A stretch of 64,000 nt of DNA from assembly GCA_020736575.1 (NCBI GenBank), contig JAGPYM010000035.1, positions 62,001 to 126,000 of the forward strand, given 5' to 3'. Under the pieces are notes generated by a model. The model searched no databases. It was given only the letters and a program-made list of their open reading frames with translations, and was not told where the DNA came from. Source of the stretch: Thelonectria olida. Lineage: Eukaryota > Ascomycota > Sordariomycetes > Hypocreales > Nectriaceae. The position numbers and the translations under genes were made by a program. Position 1 is the first letter of the stretch. Each line of letters starts with the position of its first letter. Shown in pieces: positions 10,740 through 21,035 of this stretch.

Positions 10740-11145
10740 GGGTGGACCGCAAATCGTCGCTCTTGTTGGGTAGTCTTCTGTCGACGATGTCTCGGCCAGT
10801 TCCTCTGGCTGAAATGCAGGAGAAATCTTTATGGAGAGGGATGAATAAGAAACAGCTCCAGCACACCATCAAGGAAACTTCGGCTGGGCTGGACCAATTA
10901 TACGACCGAAGCTGGCAGAGAATCACCCAGTCTCGAGAGTGGGAGAGGCGACGTATCTACGTCCTATTGCGCTGGGCAGCATTTGCATTACGGCCGCTGA
11001 CAGTCTGCGAGGTCACCGAAGCTGTCCTTGTCGACGAATCTGAAGACCTGCCGATCGAAGATCTACCCGACGCTGTGGATGACGACTACATCGACAACGA
11101 AATAGTCGATCTTTGTGGACCTCTCTTGGAGGTCAGGAGCCAGCG
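10740..11145 (+). pseudogene. Relic of a NACHT-type NLR (STAND NTPase) gene
   Basis: From 10814 the plus strand reads M-Q-E-K-S-L-W-R-G.., then S-A-G-L-D-Q-L-Y-D-R-S-W, L-L-R-W-A-A-F-A-L-R-P-L-T-V, T-E-A-V-L-V-D-E, D-D-Y-I-D-N-E-I-V-D-L-C-G-P-L-L-E-V-R. This is the segment just after the NACHT ATPase core in many fungal ankyrin/WD40 NLRs. The immediately upstream part G-Q-F-L-W-L-K lies in another frame (about 10790-10812), so one base is missing at the junction CTGAA/ATG. After 11145 the similarity stops, and no ATPase P-loop or repeat domain is present. So this is a truncated, frameshifted fragment. An ORF spanning 10742-11362 covers it but its ends are not natural. It is about 0.4 kb downstream of repeat copy A. 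Confidence 0.7.
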
Positions 11146-11769
11146 CGCTCCCAGACGACCACAGTCTCAGAGCCCGAATCGTATCCTCAGGTGGGATCAG
11201 CGGAGTCCGGATCCCAGCCATCCGGCGGTTTCAGCTCGTCCGCCTGACTCTGACGATGTCCTTCAACTCGGCCAACCAAACGCTGATCATCCCTGGCCCT
11301 CAAGGGGCAGGGGGTTCATGAAGAGAGAAAGAGGAGTCATGCGTGATCCTCTTTATGCCTGAGATACACAAGGCAACCAATCTTATAGCCCACGGTATCC
11401 TCCCCTGGGGAAACTTTTCTTGATCACTCCCAAGTCAAGAAAGGCATTGGGTTCTCTCCCAACACTGAGAGAATTGCTAGCACACTCGCAGGCCCCTAGA
11501 TAATAGTCCAAAAAGTGACCGAAAGCAAATGTGGATCAAAAGTAGGAGACTTCGGTTCTTCCCCGAATCCGCGCACGCAGAAGCGGCGAGTCGTTGTCTC
11601 CATCTCAAATCGCAGGCGAGGGTTAGAGAATTATGTTCTGATCAACTATCTGTTGTCGTGACTGTAGTGACAGGAACCCGCTAACGGCCGGCCGAGCTTA
11701 AACTCCAGTGGAGAACTCCATGCAACGACTGAAAGCTCCCTCTAGTGACTAGCAATCCCCGCATTGTGC
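11146..11769. other. Intergenic between NLR relic and subtilase gene
   Basis: No supported gene. The region is downstream of the subtilase stop codon on the minus strand and contains the scrambled tail of the NLR relic. Confidence 0.4.
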
Positions 11770-13139
11770 TCAGACCTGCAAAATGCTATTACTGGTGATC
11801 CTGTCCAGTCCTAGGAGCTTGTTCTTATCCGCCTTAATAGTTATCTGTGAGGCAACCCCATAAGGGGTTTTCTCAGCCAGCCTACCATCGCTGAGCAAGC
11901 AGCATGCAAGCCCAGTGACGTGAGGGGTTGCTAATGCCCCTTAGTTAGTGAAGTGTACATGATAATCAAGAGTGCTTACCCATGGATGTGCCGCTAATGG
12001 TCCTTGTTGAGCTATTGCTACCTATCCAAGTTGAGGTTATATCAGTTCCAGGACCGAAGACGTCCACAACTATGTTATGTAAGCTTTTGTATTTGGGTAT
12101 GGCTACGCGCCAATCTAGAGAACGTACGTCTGCCATAATTCGAGAAATCCGAGATCTCGTCTGTCTTGTCCATTGCAGCCACAGTGACTGCGAGGGGCTC
12201 CGATGCAGGAGATTTTGCCTCGGCGAGTCCCTTTCGGCGGAGAGTTCTATTAGCCATAAAGGTCAGGAGAGACCGGTGAGATGTAACTTGCCATGTCGTT
12301 CCCTGCGGCGACACAAACAACAATTCCACTTCTCACGGTAGCGGCCACTGCAGCATTCAACGCTGGGCTGATGAGGCCTCCAAGACTCATGTTCACAGCA
12401 GCTTTCTTTCCACGGGCCCTGGCATCAGACACAATCCATTCTAGTGCTTTGATAATGTCGTCGGTTCGGGCCCCGCTTGTGATGTCGGAGAAGACTTTGA
12501 TCGAGATTATCTGTACCTTCTTAGCCACACCATAAGCCCTGCTCCCAACGATGCCAGCGACATGGGTCCCATGCCCCCAGACATCGCCATCACTCGCAGG
12601 GGGCGTGGAAGTGACAAATTTGGGCCCCGGAGAGGCGCGGCCTTCGAATTCCACATGGCTTGCATTGATGCCTGTATCGATGATATAGGCGATTGTGTTC
12701 TGACCTGCAGCGTCGTCGCGGTACCTGTAGTGGTACGGCGCGTTCTGCTGGACCTTTCTAGGCTGGGAAATGCGCTCCAGTCCCCAAGGGGTATTGGGTT
12801 GAGATACCAATTGGCAATGTCGGAAGTAACGGACTGGCTCTATGGACAAGACCTATAAAGACTTGTCAGTGGCAAAGATAGGCAGTCACTACCCATTGAG
12901 ATACAAACCCCATCCATCTTTTCGATGTCCTCCTTTGTCCGGAGATCGAACTTGCCCGAGTAGCCGCGAAACTCGTCCAGGTCGAATTCATAGTGAGCTT
13001 CACAAGAAAAAGACTTATCCGGGTCGCGGGTCATGGCTTGAATAGATTCCAAGTGAGCAGCCTTTCCGTCGGCCGATAAGTGCGGCTTCAGGAACACAAC
13101 CCAAGATCCAGGGACGACGTCACCGGTAGTAGTAGCCAT
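11770..13139 (-). CDS. Cytosolic subtilisin-like serine protease (S8) with I9 propeptide
   Basis: Five exons: 13139-12909, 12852-12292, 12230-12128, 12069-11980 and 11930-11770, 381 residues. The I9-like propeptide is about residues 8-80. The catalytic triad is complete: Asp136 in Y-I-I-D-T-G, His171 in G-H-G-T-H, Ser327 in I-S-G-T-S-M-A-T-P-H-V-T-G-L; the oxyanion Asn is Asn262 in A-A-G-N-D. The third intron in genomic order, 12291-12231, has a GC donor (ATG then GCAAGT); only this choice restores G-N-D..S-P-A-S-E-P, the family's standard spacing. Without splicing the frame stops at 12250, before the active-site Ser. The ATG at 13139 gives no signal peptide, so it should act inside the cell, unlike secreted proteinase-K types. 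It sits among NLR relics and repeats; a cell-death role like that of Podospora HET-Q2 is possible but only inferred. Confidence 0.85.
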
Positions 13140-13870
13140 CTTATGTGACCGAAACTGGGGATGCAAAGTTCCGAATTTATGTTTAGTCAAGTGTAAGATT
13201 AAGGATCCGGGTTTAATGTTGAGCTATTCGATGGAGCAAAGTGCAATAGATTTGCGCAGGGAGCTGATCTAGCTATACAGAGGCAATCTCGGGCTCAACG
13301 AACAGCGGCTAAGCCCATTTTGAATGAGACTCGCAAAGCAGTCTCTGCAGCAAGAAAACGCTGACGAAACGTTCATGCAGTATCTGGGCTGAATACGAAC
13401 GGCTCTCGACTGTAATGTTCCATTAGCTCGTATCGACACTGAAAGTTACTAAGAGGGGTTGAATGTGTCTGAGATCGACTGCATCTAAATGCTTGGACAT
13501 GGGAATGCGACATGGCGTTTTGTGAATGGTGTGGTAGAAGAATTAAGCACAAAGAGAGGTGAGCGTCACAGAGGCATCAGAAAGCGTTCATCAAGCAGCC
13601 TTGCGAGCAGATGGTATACAAAAATCTTAGAGTCAGGTCTGCTATAGGTTATCTCTCGCCTGCATGCTCAACGTAAAGGGCAGGAACAAGACCACAGGTG
13701 AGAGGGAGGATTCTGAGGGGAAATTTCTATCAGTAGGTGGAATAAATATGGCTCAATACACTCTAGTTGAGTAGTCGTCCATCGAACATTCCAAGACCAG
13801 GCTGTTGTGTAAGTTAATGCTAACAATTATGAGACACAGAGTAGGAGTCGTCTGGTTATCCAGGCAGACT
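13140..13870. other. Intergenic, subtilase promoter side
   Basis: This holds the 5' flank of the minus-strand subtilase and then unassigned sequence up to repeat copy B. No gene or motif is supported. Confidence 0.4.
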
Positions 13871-14096
13871 GGGAGCATCGGCTACGTAGGGCTAGCAAGT
13901 CGGTATTCCCCAGCCGGGTGTCGGCCTGTATCAGATATTCCACTTTTTCGGCATGAGATTAAGGTTCGATAGCGTTGAGGCTGAGACAAAAATATGTCAT
14001 GGCAAACATGGTTGTATGTTGGCCTTGCAGGTCTGTCTTTGTTCGGGGTTCTCGCTCCTGCAGTTGCATCATTGCCTCGGAAAGTCCCGAAGAGCC
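13871..14096. repeat. Dispersed repeat, copy B (partial)
   Basis: This matches the first 210 bp of copies A and C. B and C share an extra 5' stretch, GGGAG-CATCGG-ACGTAGGGCT, that A lacks, so B and C are closer relatives or a local duplication. It stops just after TCGGAAAGTCCCGAAG, where the match to A and C ends. Confidence 0.7.
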
Positions 14097-14359
14097 AACC
14101 CTCCTTTACCGTTCTGAGGGATGCGGCTGAGCCTGGAGTCCGGAGTTGTGAGGCCGTAAATGTTGAAAATCTAACCGCTGTACCGTGGACCAAAAGTGAA
14201 GGGGTCCCCATACAAAGGTACAGGAATATTAGGCTTAAATCACTCCTCAGCTACTTCTGACAGTAAGAGAGCCGGAACTAACATCAAAGCCTATAAACAT
14301 GATTGGCTGGCTTCTCAGCTGTGTTACCAACCAGAGACTAACCCTAACTTCGAGGGAGC

Positions 14360-15011
14360 GGGAGCCATCGGCCACGTAGGGCTGCCAAGTCGGGATTTAA
14401 GCAACCGGATATCGGCGCCGCGGCAGATCTTTCTTGCCTGTCACCATCAGATTAAGGTTCGATACTTAGCGTTGAGGCTGAGATAAAAATACGTCATCGT
14501 AAATATGATTGGATGTTGGCCTTTGTAGCTCTGTCTTGTTCTGGATTCTCCGTAGCTCGCTCCTGCCATTACATCTCGCGTTATAGAAGCACTGTGCGGA
14601 ACGTAAACAGCTTAGCGCAATGACCCTATGGGCGAAATAAAACACAATAAAATACAATACAATACATCTCGCGTCGGAAAGTTCCGAAGGCAGTGCAAAC
14701 GGTCCATGGCTAGATACCGAGCCGCTATGTTACTCCGTCAGGGTTAATATTCCCTACGGAGCCTCGGCCGTAATCCGATCCCTGGCTTGAGATAATGCCT
14801 AAAAATTTCGCATGTCAGATAGAATGACACCAGAATGACCTCGAGGCATAGAAGCTTAGCCCGTGTCGTATCAAAAAGCCATTTCTATCTGGTAAATGAT
14901 ATCCCAGAAATTGTCTTCCACTACCCCTAAGATTAGCATCGCTAATTTTAGAAGATAACCATCGAAGACAGAGTTAAGGAAGTTGAGATAATGGAAGCTA
15001 TGGCTATTTCG
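14360..15011. repeat. Dispersed repeat, copy C (full length, interrupted)
   Basis: Full-length relative of copy A, interrupted at 14582-14662 by a small insertion with flanking direct repeats. Base differences from A are mainly transitions in both directions, as expected if both copies were hit by RIP. It ends at GAAGCTATGGCTATTTCG, the equivalent of the end of A. Confidence 0.75.
14570..14674. mobile_element. 81-bp retroposon-like insertion with 12-bp target-site duplication
   Basis: TACATCTCGCGT occurs at 14570-14581 and again at 14663-14674; copy A has a single related site (GCATCTCATGT near 9882). The 81 bp in between end in an A-rich tract (AAATAAAACACAATAAAATACAATACAA). A 12-bp duplication plus an A-rich 3' end is what target-primed reverse transcription leaves, so this is probably a 5'-truncated LINE or SINE-like copy on the plus strand. 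The 5' half matches nothing I recognise. Confidence 0.6.
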
Positions 15012-15690
15012 AAATTCACACGATTATGAATCTCCCCACCCATGAACGATCATGTGTCAGACGAGAGGCCATACAATCCTGAGGCAGATTTAACGGTGAT
15101 TATTACCGTACAAGGAAACCTACATTACGTTGCTATAAACTGCTCTAACCTTCTAGTGCTACCTGAACGCGAGGGCCGATCCGACGGTGGTTCTATTCAG
15201 AGAATGAAGGAATCAAGACATGGGATGCGGTTCGTGCCCGCGTCTAACAACGGGAATGAGCCGTTTGGCAGCTGCCCTCGCAGTGGGTTGGAAAGACAAT
15301 GCAAAAATGGTGGAGAAAGCTTCTGTTCTGAAGCCCGATGCGGTGGAGAAACGAGGCGAAAAATAGTGCGTTCGGTCCCGTATTCACTCTGCCATACTGG
15401 TATGTCTATGCTGAATCGGAATACATTTCTGGAGTCGGTTTTGTGAACCCCGTAAAGGCGAATCAGCATCGAAAAAGGCAGCCTGCTGCGCCAGAGTTCT
15501 ATCATATGCTATGGAGCTATGCCAATGAAGGTATGAGAGCTTAACGCTATGTGTTGCTCGGCAGGCTGAAATACGTCTTGTGGTAGCATAAACCTCGAGG
15601 AATACTACATTCGGAACGTATCCTTCGACCTAATTTTAAAGGACGAAAAGGTTGATTTGAAAGTTTGTTATTGTGGCTTGTAAGACGAAA
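15012..15690. other. Unassigned stretch between repeat C and phosphorylase relic
   Basis: A plus-strand open frame at 15042-15446 has an ATG but no family motif and an implausible composition. It may be decayed upstream sequence of the NLR relic to the right. Confidence 0.35.
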
Positions 15691-15741
15691 TATAACCATT
15701 CCCATCCCTGGACTGCTCGGCAAACTCCGCCGACTTATCTG

Positions 15742-16083
15742 TGCCTGCATTGGTTCGACATCGGCCTCTACAACGTTTCGCTGACGTATATGCCGGGGAT
15801 AGGAAAAGCCAACACGGTAGCAATCGTCGCTAATGGTTAGGCAAGTGTCCCCAACGTCAAGCTTGCGCTCATGGTAGGCATCAGCGGCGCTATTCCCTTT
15901 AGTTCTAATAGTAAGGAGATCATTCTCGGCGATGTCATTATTAGCAATGGCGTCATCCAGTATTATCTTGGACGGCAGTTGTTTTGGGTTTGCATGTGCA
16001 GACAGGCTTCTAGACTCTTTAGGGAAGCCAAATGCTGAGATTCGAGCAGTGCTGGCGCAATTGAAAGGGTTTCGTGGCCGTTA
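15742..16083 (+). pseudogene. Relic of an NLR N-terminal nucleoside-phosphorylase (PNP_UDP) domain
   Basis: From about 15759 the plus strand reads I-G-L-Y-N-V-S-L-T-Y-M-P-G-I-G-K-A, then a TAG at 15838-15840, then V-K-L-A-L-M-V-G-I-S-G-A-I-P-F, E-I-I-L-G-D-V-I-I-S-N-G-V-I-Q-Y and L-G-R-Q-L. After a frame change, 16013-16083 reads D-S-L-G-K-P-N-A-E-I-R-A-V-L-A-Q-L-K-G-F-R-G-R then TAG. These blocks are the core of the phosphorylase-like domain that heads many fungal NLR proteins, where it is thought to act as a signalling or sensing module. At least one stop (a CAG to TAG change would explain it) and one frameshift show it is dead. No NACHT or repeat domain follows. Confidence 0.75.
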
Positions 16084-16574
16084 GGTGCTACGCAGCTGCG
16101 GACTCACTTCCCGGCCACGGCCAACCGATACACCCACGGGTTAGAATAGAATAGGATAATACAGGAAGCCGAGAACAGTTGGCGGGGAAGATACTGAACA
16201 CACGGATAACTAAGAAACGGTATTAGAAGACAAGACTGGAATATACGCTAAATGGAAATACTACCCTCCTTTATAGAGGCCTCAATGGGACCCATTACCC
16301 GGCAGTCTGGCATTACTCCATAACATCCATAACCAGAACCCAGACCGGCCATTAATACCTGAATTATGGTGTAGCAGAAGCTCTTAGCTGTGTAGGAGGG
16401 GTGTATTGACCTTAATTGCTGACCTTCAATTAGCATTCAATAAACACTTCGGTCTAGAATCTCCCGTGCGCCGCTTGTTAATATGTCTTAACATGGCGCC
16501 GCTCGGATCATCTGCAAGCTAACGGCAGAACGGGCCGGACTGGAAGAGGGATTAAGGTTATAAGGCTGGGTTTT
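16084..16574. other. Unassigned, possibly old LTR material
   Basis: This contains a TAACATGGCGCCG stretch near 16491-16503 that resembles the start of a tRNA-primer-binding region in some fungal LTR elements, but no paired LTR or coding domain was found. No gene is supported. Confidence 0.3.
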
Positions 16575-16985
16575 ACGTATATTAACCTTTATTATATGCT
16601 AGTATTAGGCTTATTTTAATAAATAATATTAAATTAAATTAGTTTAATTTAACTTTCTTATAATTAATATATAAAAGTAATTAATATATAAATATATATA
16701 TTTAATATAGTAGATAAATATAGCTATTTTAACTTTTAATATAATATAATTATATTTAACTATTTTAACTTTTAATATAATATAATTATATTTAACTATT
16801 TTAAATATATTACTAAATATAATACCTTATAATTACTTAAAAACTATTATTTTAACTTTTCTATTAATATAAACTTAAAATAGTCTAGTTTACTATTAAA
16901 AATTAACTAAATTATTATACCTAATATAATCTATTAAAATAGCTATATATAAGTAGGATTTTTAAAATAGTATAGTACTATATTT
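16575..16985. repeat. AT-rich island with 36-bp tandem repeat
   Basis: About 410 bp of nearly pure A/T on both strands, ending sharply near 16985. Within it a 36-bp unit starting CTATTTTAACTTTTAATATA is repeated at 16724, 16760 and (partial) 16796 with no visible change. It is consistent with a heavily RIP-mutated transposon remnant. Confidence 0.65.
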
Positions 16986-17211
16986 GTGGAGTTAATCGGG
17001 CGAGAGTGGCTAGTATGGGCTATTACTAAAGGCTACTATCTCCTTCTTATTAGAGGGAAAGTCCCTAGCGCTGCTAGTCTTGCATTCCTGCGCTAAGAGC
17101 AATAGCAGCAGACCAAGCAAGGCCAAGAATCCGAGGATCGATCCAAATGATCAATGCTTGATTTCTTTGCGAATATATTCCTATGTCGAATGGCCCAGTA
17201 GACACAATACT
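16986..17211. other. Short spacer before flavin monooxygenase end
   Basis: Ordinary base composition returns; no feature is seen. Confidence 0.3.
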
Positions 17212-18850
17212 TCACAGCTTGGGCTTAAAAGACTTCTCTGCCTCTTCAGCAGCCTTTCGCTTTCGCTCCCACCCTTGAAGCTTGACCAACGGCATCTCAG
17301 CCCAGATATCCAGCCATTTCGGATCAAATGGAGGCAATTGGCGTCCAGTCGTGCCAGGAGCTGGTTCACCCGCAATGTCTCTCAAGAACTCAAAGAACTC
17401 TCCATAGTCGGGTGCAATGCTGTAATAGTCTTTACCTCCCTTCTTCTCGCTAACTCGCTTTCGTTCCCACTCGAGTTGCTCTGGAATAGAGGGTAGTGCT
17501 TTGGCTCTGCCGGCGAGGAATCGGGCCACCGCAACGGCTTGCCACTCATATGCGCGAAACGTAAAGCCACCTCCAAGCTATCAACATGAATTAGTATTGA
17601 AAACCCAATATTTACGCTTTCGTGACAGAGCACATACCATTCCGATAAATGCGAGTGTAGGATCTTCAATATTCCAAGTATGCTGATACACGCCCGGGAG
17701 GCGGCGATAGGCCTGTCTAATCTGCTGCTGGACGTCAGGGAGGAAAGGCAAGCTGAAGGTGTAACCAGTCGCAAAAATGACATGATCTACACCGTCGAGG
17801 TGCGAACCATCGCTGAAATGGATGCGTCCAGTCTCGGGATCAAACCGGCTGATGCCCTTTTTGATGGAGATCTTGGGATGATTGAATGGCTCCCAGCCAA
17901 ACGCTGGGATAGGATCTCCGCGGACAGATACATGCACCGGACTTTCTGCGAAATCTAGGACCTCGTGTACAAGCTCGTGGGAAGAGACTGAACCACCCAA
18001 GACCACGACTCTCTGAGCACGTACATCAGTATCTTGGCTGAACAGGTCGAAGAACCACGCATCGTACCTTGCCCTTGAATTTTTCCGCGCGTCGGAAGTG
18101 CTTGCTATGTATAATAGCCCCAGGGAATCTCTTGTCGAATTCCAAAAGCCCTGGTATCTTTGGAAACCAAGGCACGTTGTAGTGTCCAGTCGCAACGACG
18201 ATTGCATCAAATGCCTCCCGCCACCAATAGTTGCGACTATTAACCACCTTTCGAAGCGTCAAGATCCATTCGCCGTTCACCTTTTCGGCCTTTTCGACGG
18301 TAGTATCAAGCTCAAGCAACTTCTCATGGCTTCCGCGGGTAAATATCCCCTCGATCCAATCCCGGATCGTCGTGTGATGGCGGTAAGGGGCGTCTGGACC
18401 GTACTCGGCCAAAGTGCGATCAGAGAGTTGATCGGGAAAAGGCTCCTGAGTGTAGCTCATGATGGATGGAATGATGTTGCTGTGGAGGTTCTCGTGAATA
18501 GCCGTGTCTGAGAACCGTTGCTGGTGGCCGTTCACTCCCTCTGATACAGGCGTGACAGCCGGAAGCTGCGCCGGAATGGGAACCGCAGCATCTGCATTGC
18601 CCGCGATCAAATCATCCAGTGAAGGGATCCCCACTGGAAGATGCGGCGTGTGAATCCTAGTGACTGATGAGCGAGCCGCCCTCTCAGTGACCGAAGTGGT
18701 TCAGTGGTTTTACCATGTCCCGCCTATGCCGGCTCTCCGCTCAAACACGCGAATCGTCTGGAATGCTTGCTCCTTGACCAACGCGTCCGTTGCAATGGCT
18801 CCACTAGGACCAGCACCTATGACAGCCACACGTCGTGCTGTAATGGCCAT
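17212..18850 (-). CDS. Flavin-containing monooxygenase (FMO family)
   Basis: Four exons: 18850-18714, 18656-18068, 18012-17638 and 17577-17212, 488 residues; introns are 57, 55 and 60 nt and all phases agree. The FAD-binding motif G-A-G-P-S-G is at residues 12-17. The FMO signature F-x-G-x-x-x-H-S-x-x-F is present as F-P-G-A-I-I-H-S-K-H-F (223-233). The NADPH site V-V-V-L-G-G-S-V-S-S starts at about 244, and a late F-A-T-G-Y block is also present. These enzymes use NADPH and O2 to oxygenate soft nucleophiles (N, S) or act in secondary metabolism. The start at 18850 places the Rossmann motif at the N-terminus; an in-frame extension upstream is 5' UTR. Substrate is unknown. The neighbouring cupin gene is on the same strand 1.1 kb upstream, but no cluster is evident. 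Confidence 0.9.
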
Positions 18851-19993
18851 GATTGTAGATTTGTTAAGCGTTCTCGTAAGTGTTCCAAGGCTCGGGCTAG
18901 TTGAAATGCGTAAAGGAAGGGAGGTAGGGCTATGGCAGAGGGGAAAGAGAAGGAATGCTCCACGTATCATTTAAGTACCCTAGCTTGACCGACTTCGCAG
19001 TAAGACAAGTCATGAAGGGACGAATGGCGCCAGATGTCTATCGATTGCGTTTATGCGTGGGATAAGTAAATCGCGGTAAGGCGGGGGTGAGATGGGGACA
19101 CCCGTGCAACCACCGATAAGCGGGCAAAAGAACGTTGAAGCACTCGGTTCTGAATGACGAGCGCTCTCTGACGCTTCTAGAACTGTAAAAGCCCATGCAA
19201 AGACAAGTCCAGAGCCGAAATGCTAAGTTTGAATTGCGAAAATGGGGCGCTATTACTTGTCCAATTCTTCTGTAACCAAGCATTGCACCCTTCACCGGGA
19301 GTACGAGATAGCGTGAAATATCGAGAAATAGAGCACGCATGTAACGTCACTGGTTTGCTCGTACTGTGGGACAAATTGCTAAAGCTGCACGAAGTGCAGC
19401 GTCGTTGTCACATTTGCGTGATAATCGAGAATCGCACACAAGCAGACAGAGGTGGGGAACATCAATCACATCTAGATTCACTCCATAATTAGTAATGTAG
19501 TCGCAAGGACATCGTGAAGGGGTAATTCATAGACAATTTAGGCAAGTAAAGCAGTCTCAGCCATCTCAGTGGTAAACAGATTGGAGATGGCTTTCGCATC
19601 AGACCTGTAGTGCTGTCTGCCCAAGCTGGCAAGATGCAACTTGTGGCAGCTGTGAAAAGAAGGAGTGTCGTCCACTGAGCGTGTCGATGTTCAGAGTCTG
19701 GATTTGCCACGATGATGGTGGGAAATTGATTTTAAGTGAAGGATACTCAAAAGAACTCGCAAGCCGCACAAGGATTCCGACATCTTGGCTAATGGAAGGA
19801 GGAAACCGTCTTCATGGGAGGAAAAAGGCGTCAGAGGAGGGACCGGGCCGTGAGGCATCTATTCCTGCACATTTCCATAGCTTCTAGGCAAGTTGGGAGT
19901 GTGCCGGTCCGTTATCAACTCAACACATAACCGGAGAGTATCAGCTCCGAAAGTAACATCCAATTAGTCCAAGTTAGACTCAGTCAACTAATC
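18851..19993. other. Intergenic, no supported gene
   Basis: This holds the promoter side of the flavin monooxygenase gene and the 3' side of the cupin gene. The open frames present are short and lack motifs. Confidence 0.4.
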
Positions 19994-20414
19994 CTACAAT
20001 TTTGCACGTTGGGCGCAATAAAACGCCAACGCATGGGATCCGGTCTCGGCTTGAAACGTCGCCTTGGTGCCCTTGTTGAAAAATACAATATCTCCAGCGC
20101 GTGCAGTAGCCTTGGCACCGGTCTCGTCGCTAATCGTGCACTCGCCTCCCAGAAACAATTTGACCTCGTCGAATTCGTACTCGACTTCTACCGGCTCATC
20201 CTTTTCCAATCGGAAGAATCCAGCCGTCATTGGAGGAGTTGGCGAAGCCGATGTTGCCGCATCTATTATGAACCGGTCAGTCATGGGGACAGGTTTTAGA
20301 CAGGAGGATGAAATATGGGAACAAACCTTTCATAAAGGCCTTGATTCGTGGATCTATTTGCGGGAGATCACTGAACTGGTTGTCCAGACTTCCTGGCTTA
20401 TAAACGAAAGGCAT
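19994..20414 (-). CDS. Small cupin protein, EutQ-like
   Basis: Two exons: 20414-20327 and 20262-19994, 118 residues; the intron of 63 nt has a GTTTGT donor, and joining at Lys-Asp keeps frame. Exon 1 supplies the N-terminus M-P-F-V-Y-K-P-G-S-L-D-N-Q-F. The C-terminal two thirds form a one-domain cupin barrel: V-E-V-E-Y-E-F-D-E-V-K-L-F-L-G-G-E-C, then T-A-R-A-G-D-I-V-F-F-N-K-G-T. The usual metal-binding His cluster of motif 1 is largely absent (E, D and E remain), as in EutQ-like and (S)-ureidoglycine-type small cupins, so catalysis is uncertain. Fungal genomes carry several such proteins with no proven role. Family is confident, function unknown. Confidence 0.75.
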
Positions 20415-21035
20415 TTTCTGCTCAGTTGACTATTAGCAAATACACCAAGTAATGGGTTGCAATTCCCCGTACTGTGTGTGAAAGGAGCTTAAGGTATAGA
20501 TCTGGTAGGTACTCAACGATTGATTCGCCTCCTATAACTCGGTTTGGTGTGTTTTGGGGCTGTCGGGATTTGAAGATTGCGGTGACCTTTTAATGCTGTT
20601 GGCGTTCCGAACTTGTTTCCGATTCCGAGAGCCACATTCAAGGAAGATGACTGAGCAGAACCCGGATTCGGGTCGCTTTACCGAGAACTAGTGATAGCGC
20701 GTGAGAGCTTGGATAAAACAACTTGTTTTGGGAGATTATATCATTAGACCTTTTCGGAAATGCCCGTGACTGTCCCGAGGCGAACTTGGCGGGCAGTAAA
20801 TGCCAGTGATCAAGTCGTGAGGAACGATTCAAGGAAGCGAGCCGGAGATGTACACACCATCATCTACCAAACCGCTCAACTCCCAATAACGCCATAACTC
20901 CATCGCTCACTTTCTGCTGTACATGAAAAGTCTTCAACCAAGTCATTATCAACGTCCCAAAGTTCAACGTCCCAAGGCCAATTTGCGACTCTCCCAACAA
21001 AGGGATGTCAAACACCTACCAGTAAAATCCAGGCA
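20415..21035. other. Intergenic, no supported gene
   Basis: Cupin promoter side and 3' flank of the next minus-strand gene. No motif stands out. Confidence 0.4.

Noticed and set aside
12250..12291. Apparent truncated subtilase lacking the active-site Ser
   Set aside because: The stop lies within a GC-AG intron; the downstream exons supply the Ser and the family's conserved blocks.
15042..15446. 134-residue plus-strand ORF after repeat copy C
   Set aside because: No motif and no consistent coding pattern in a region of decayed repeats.
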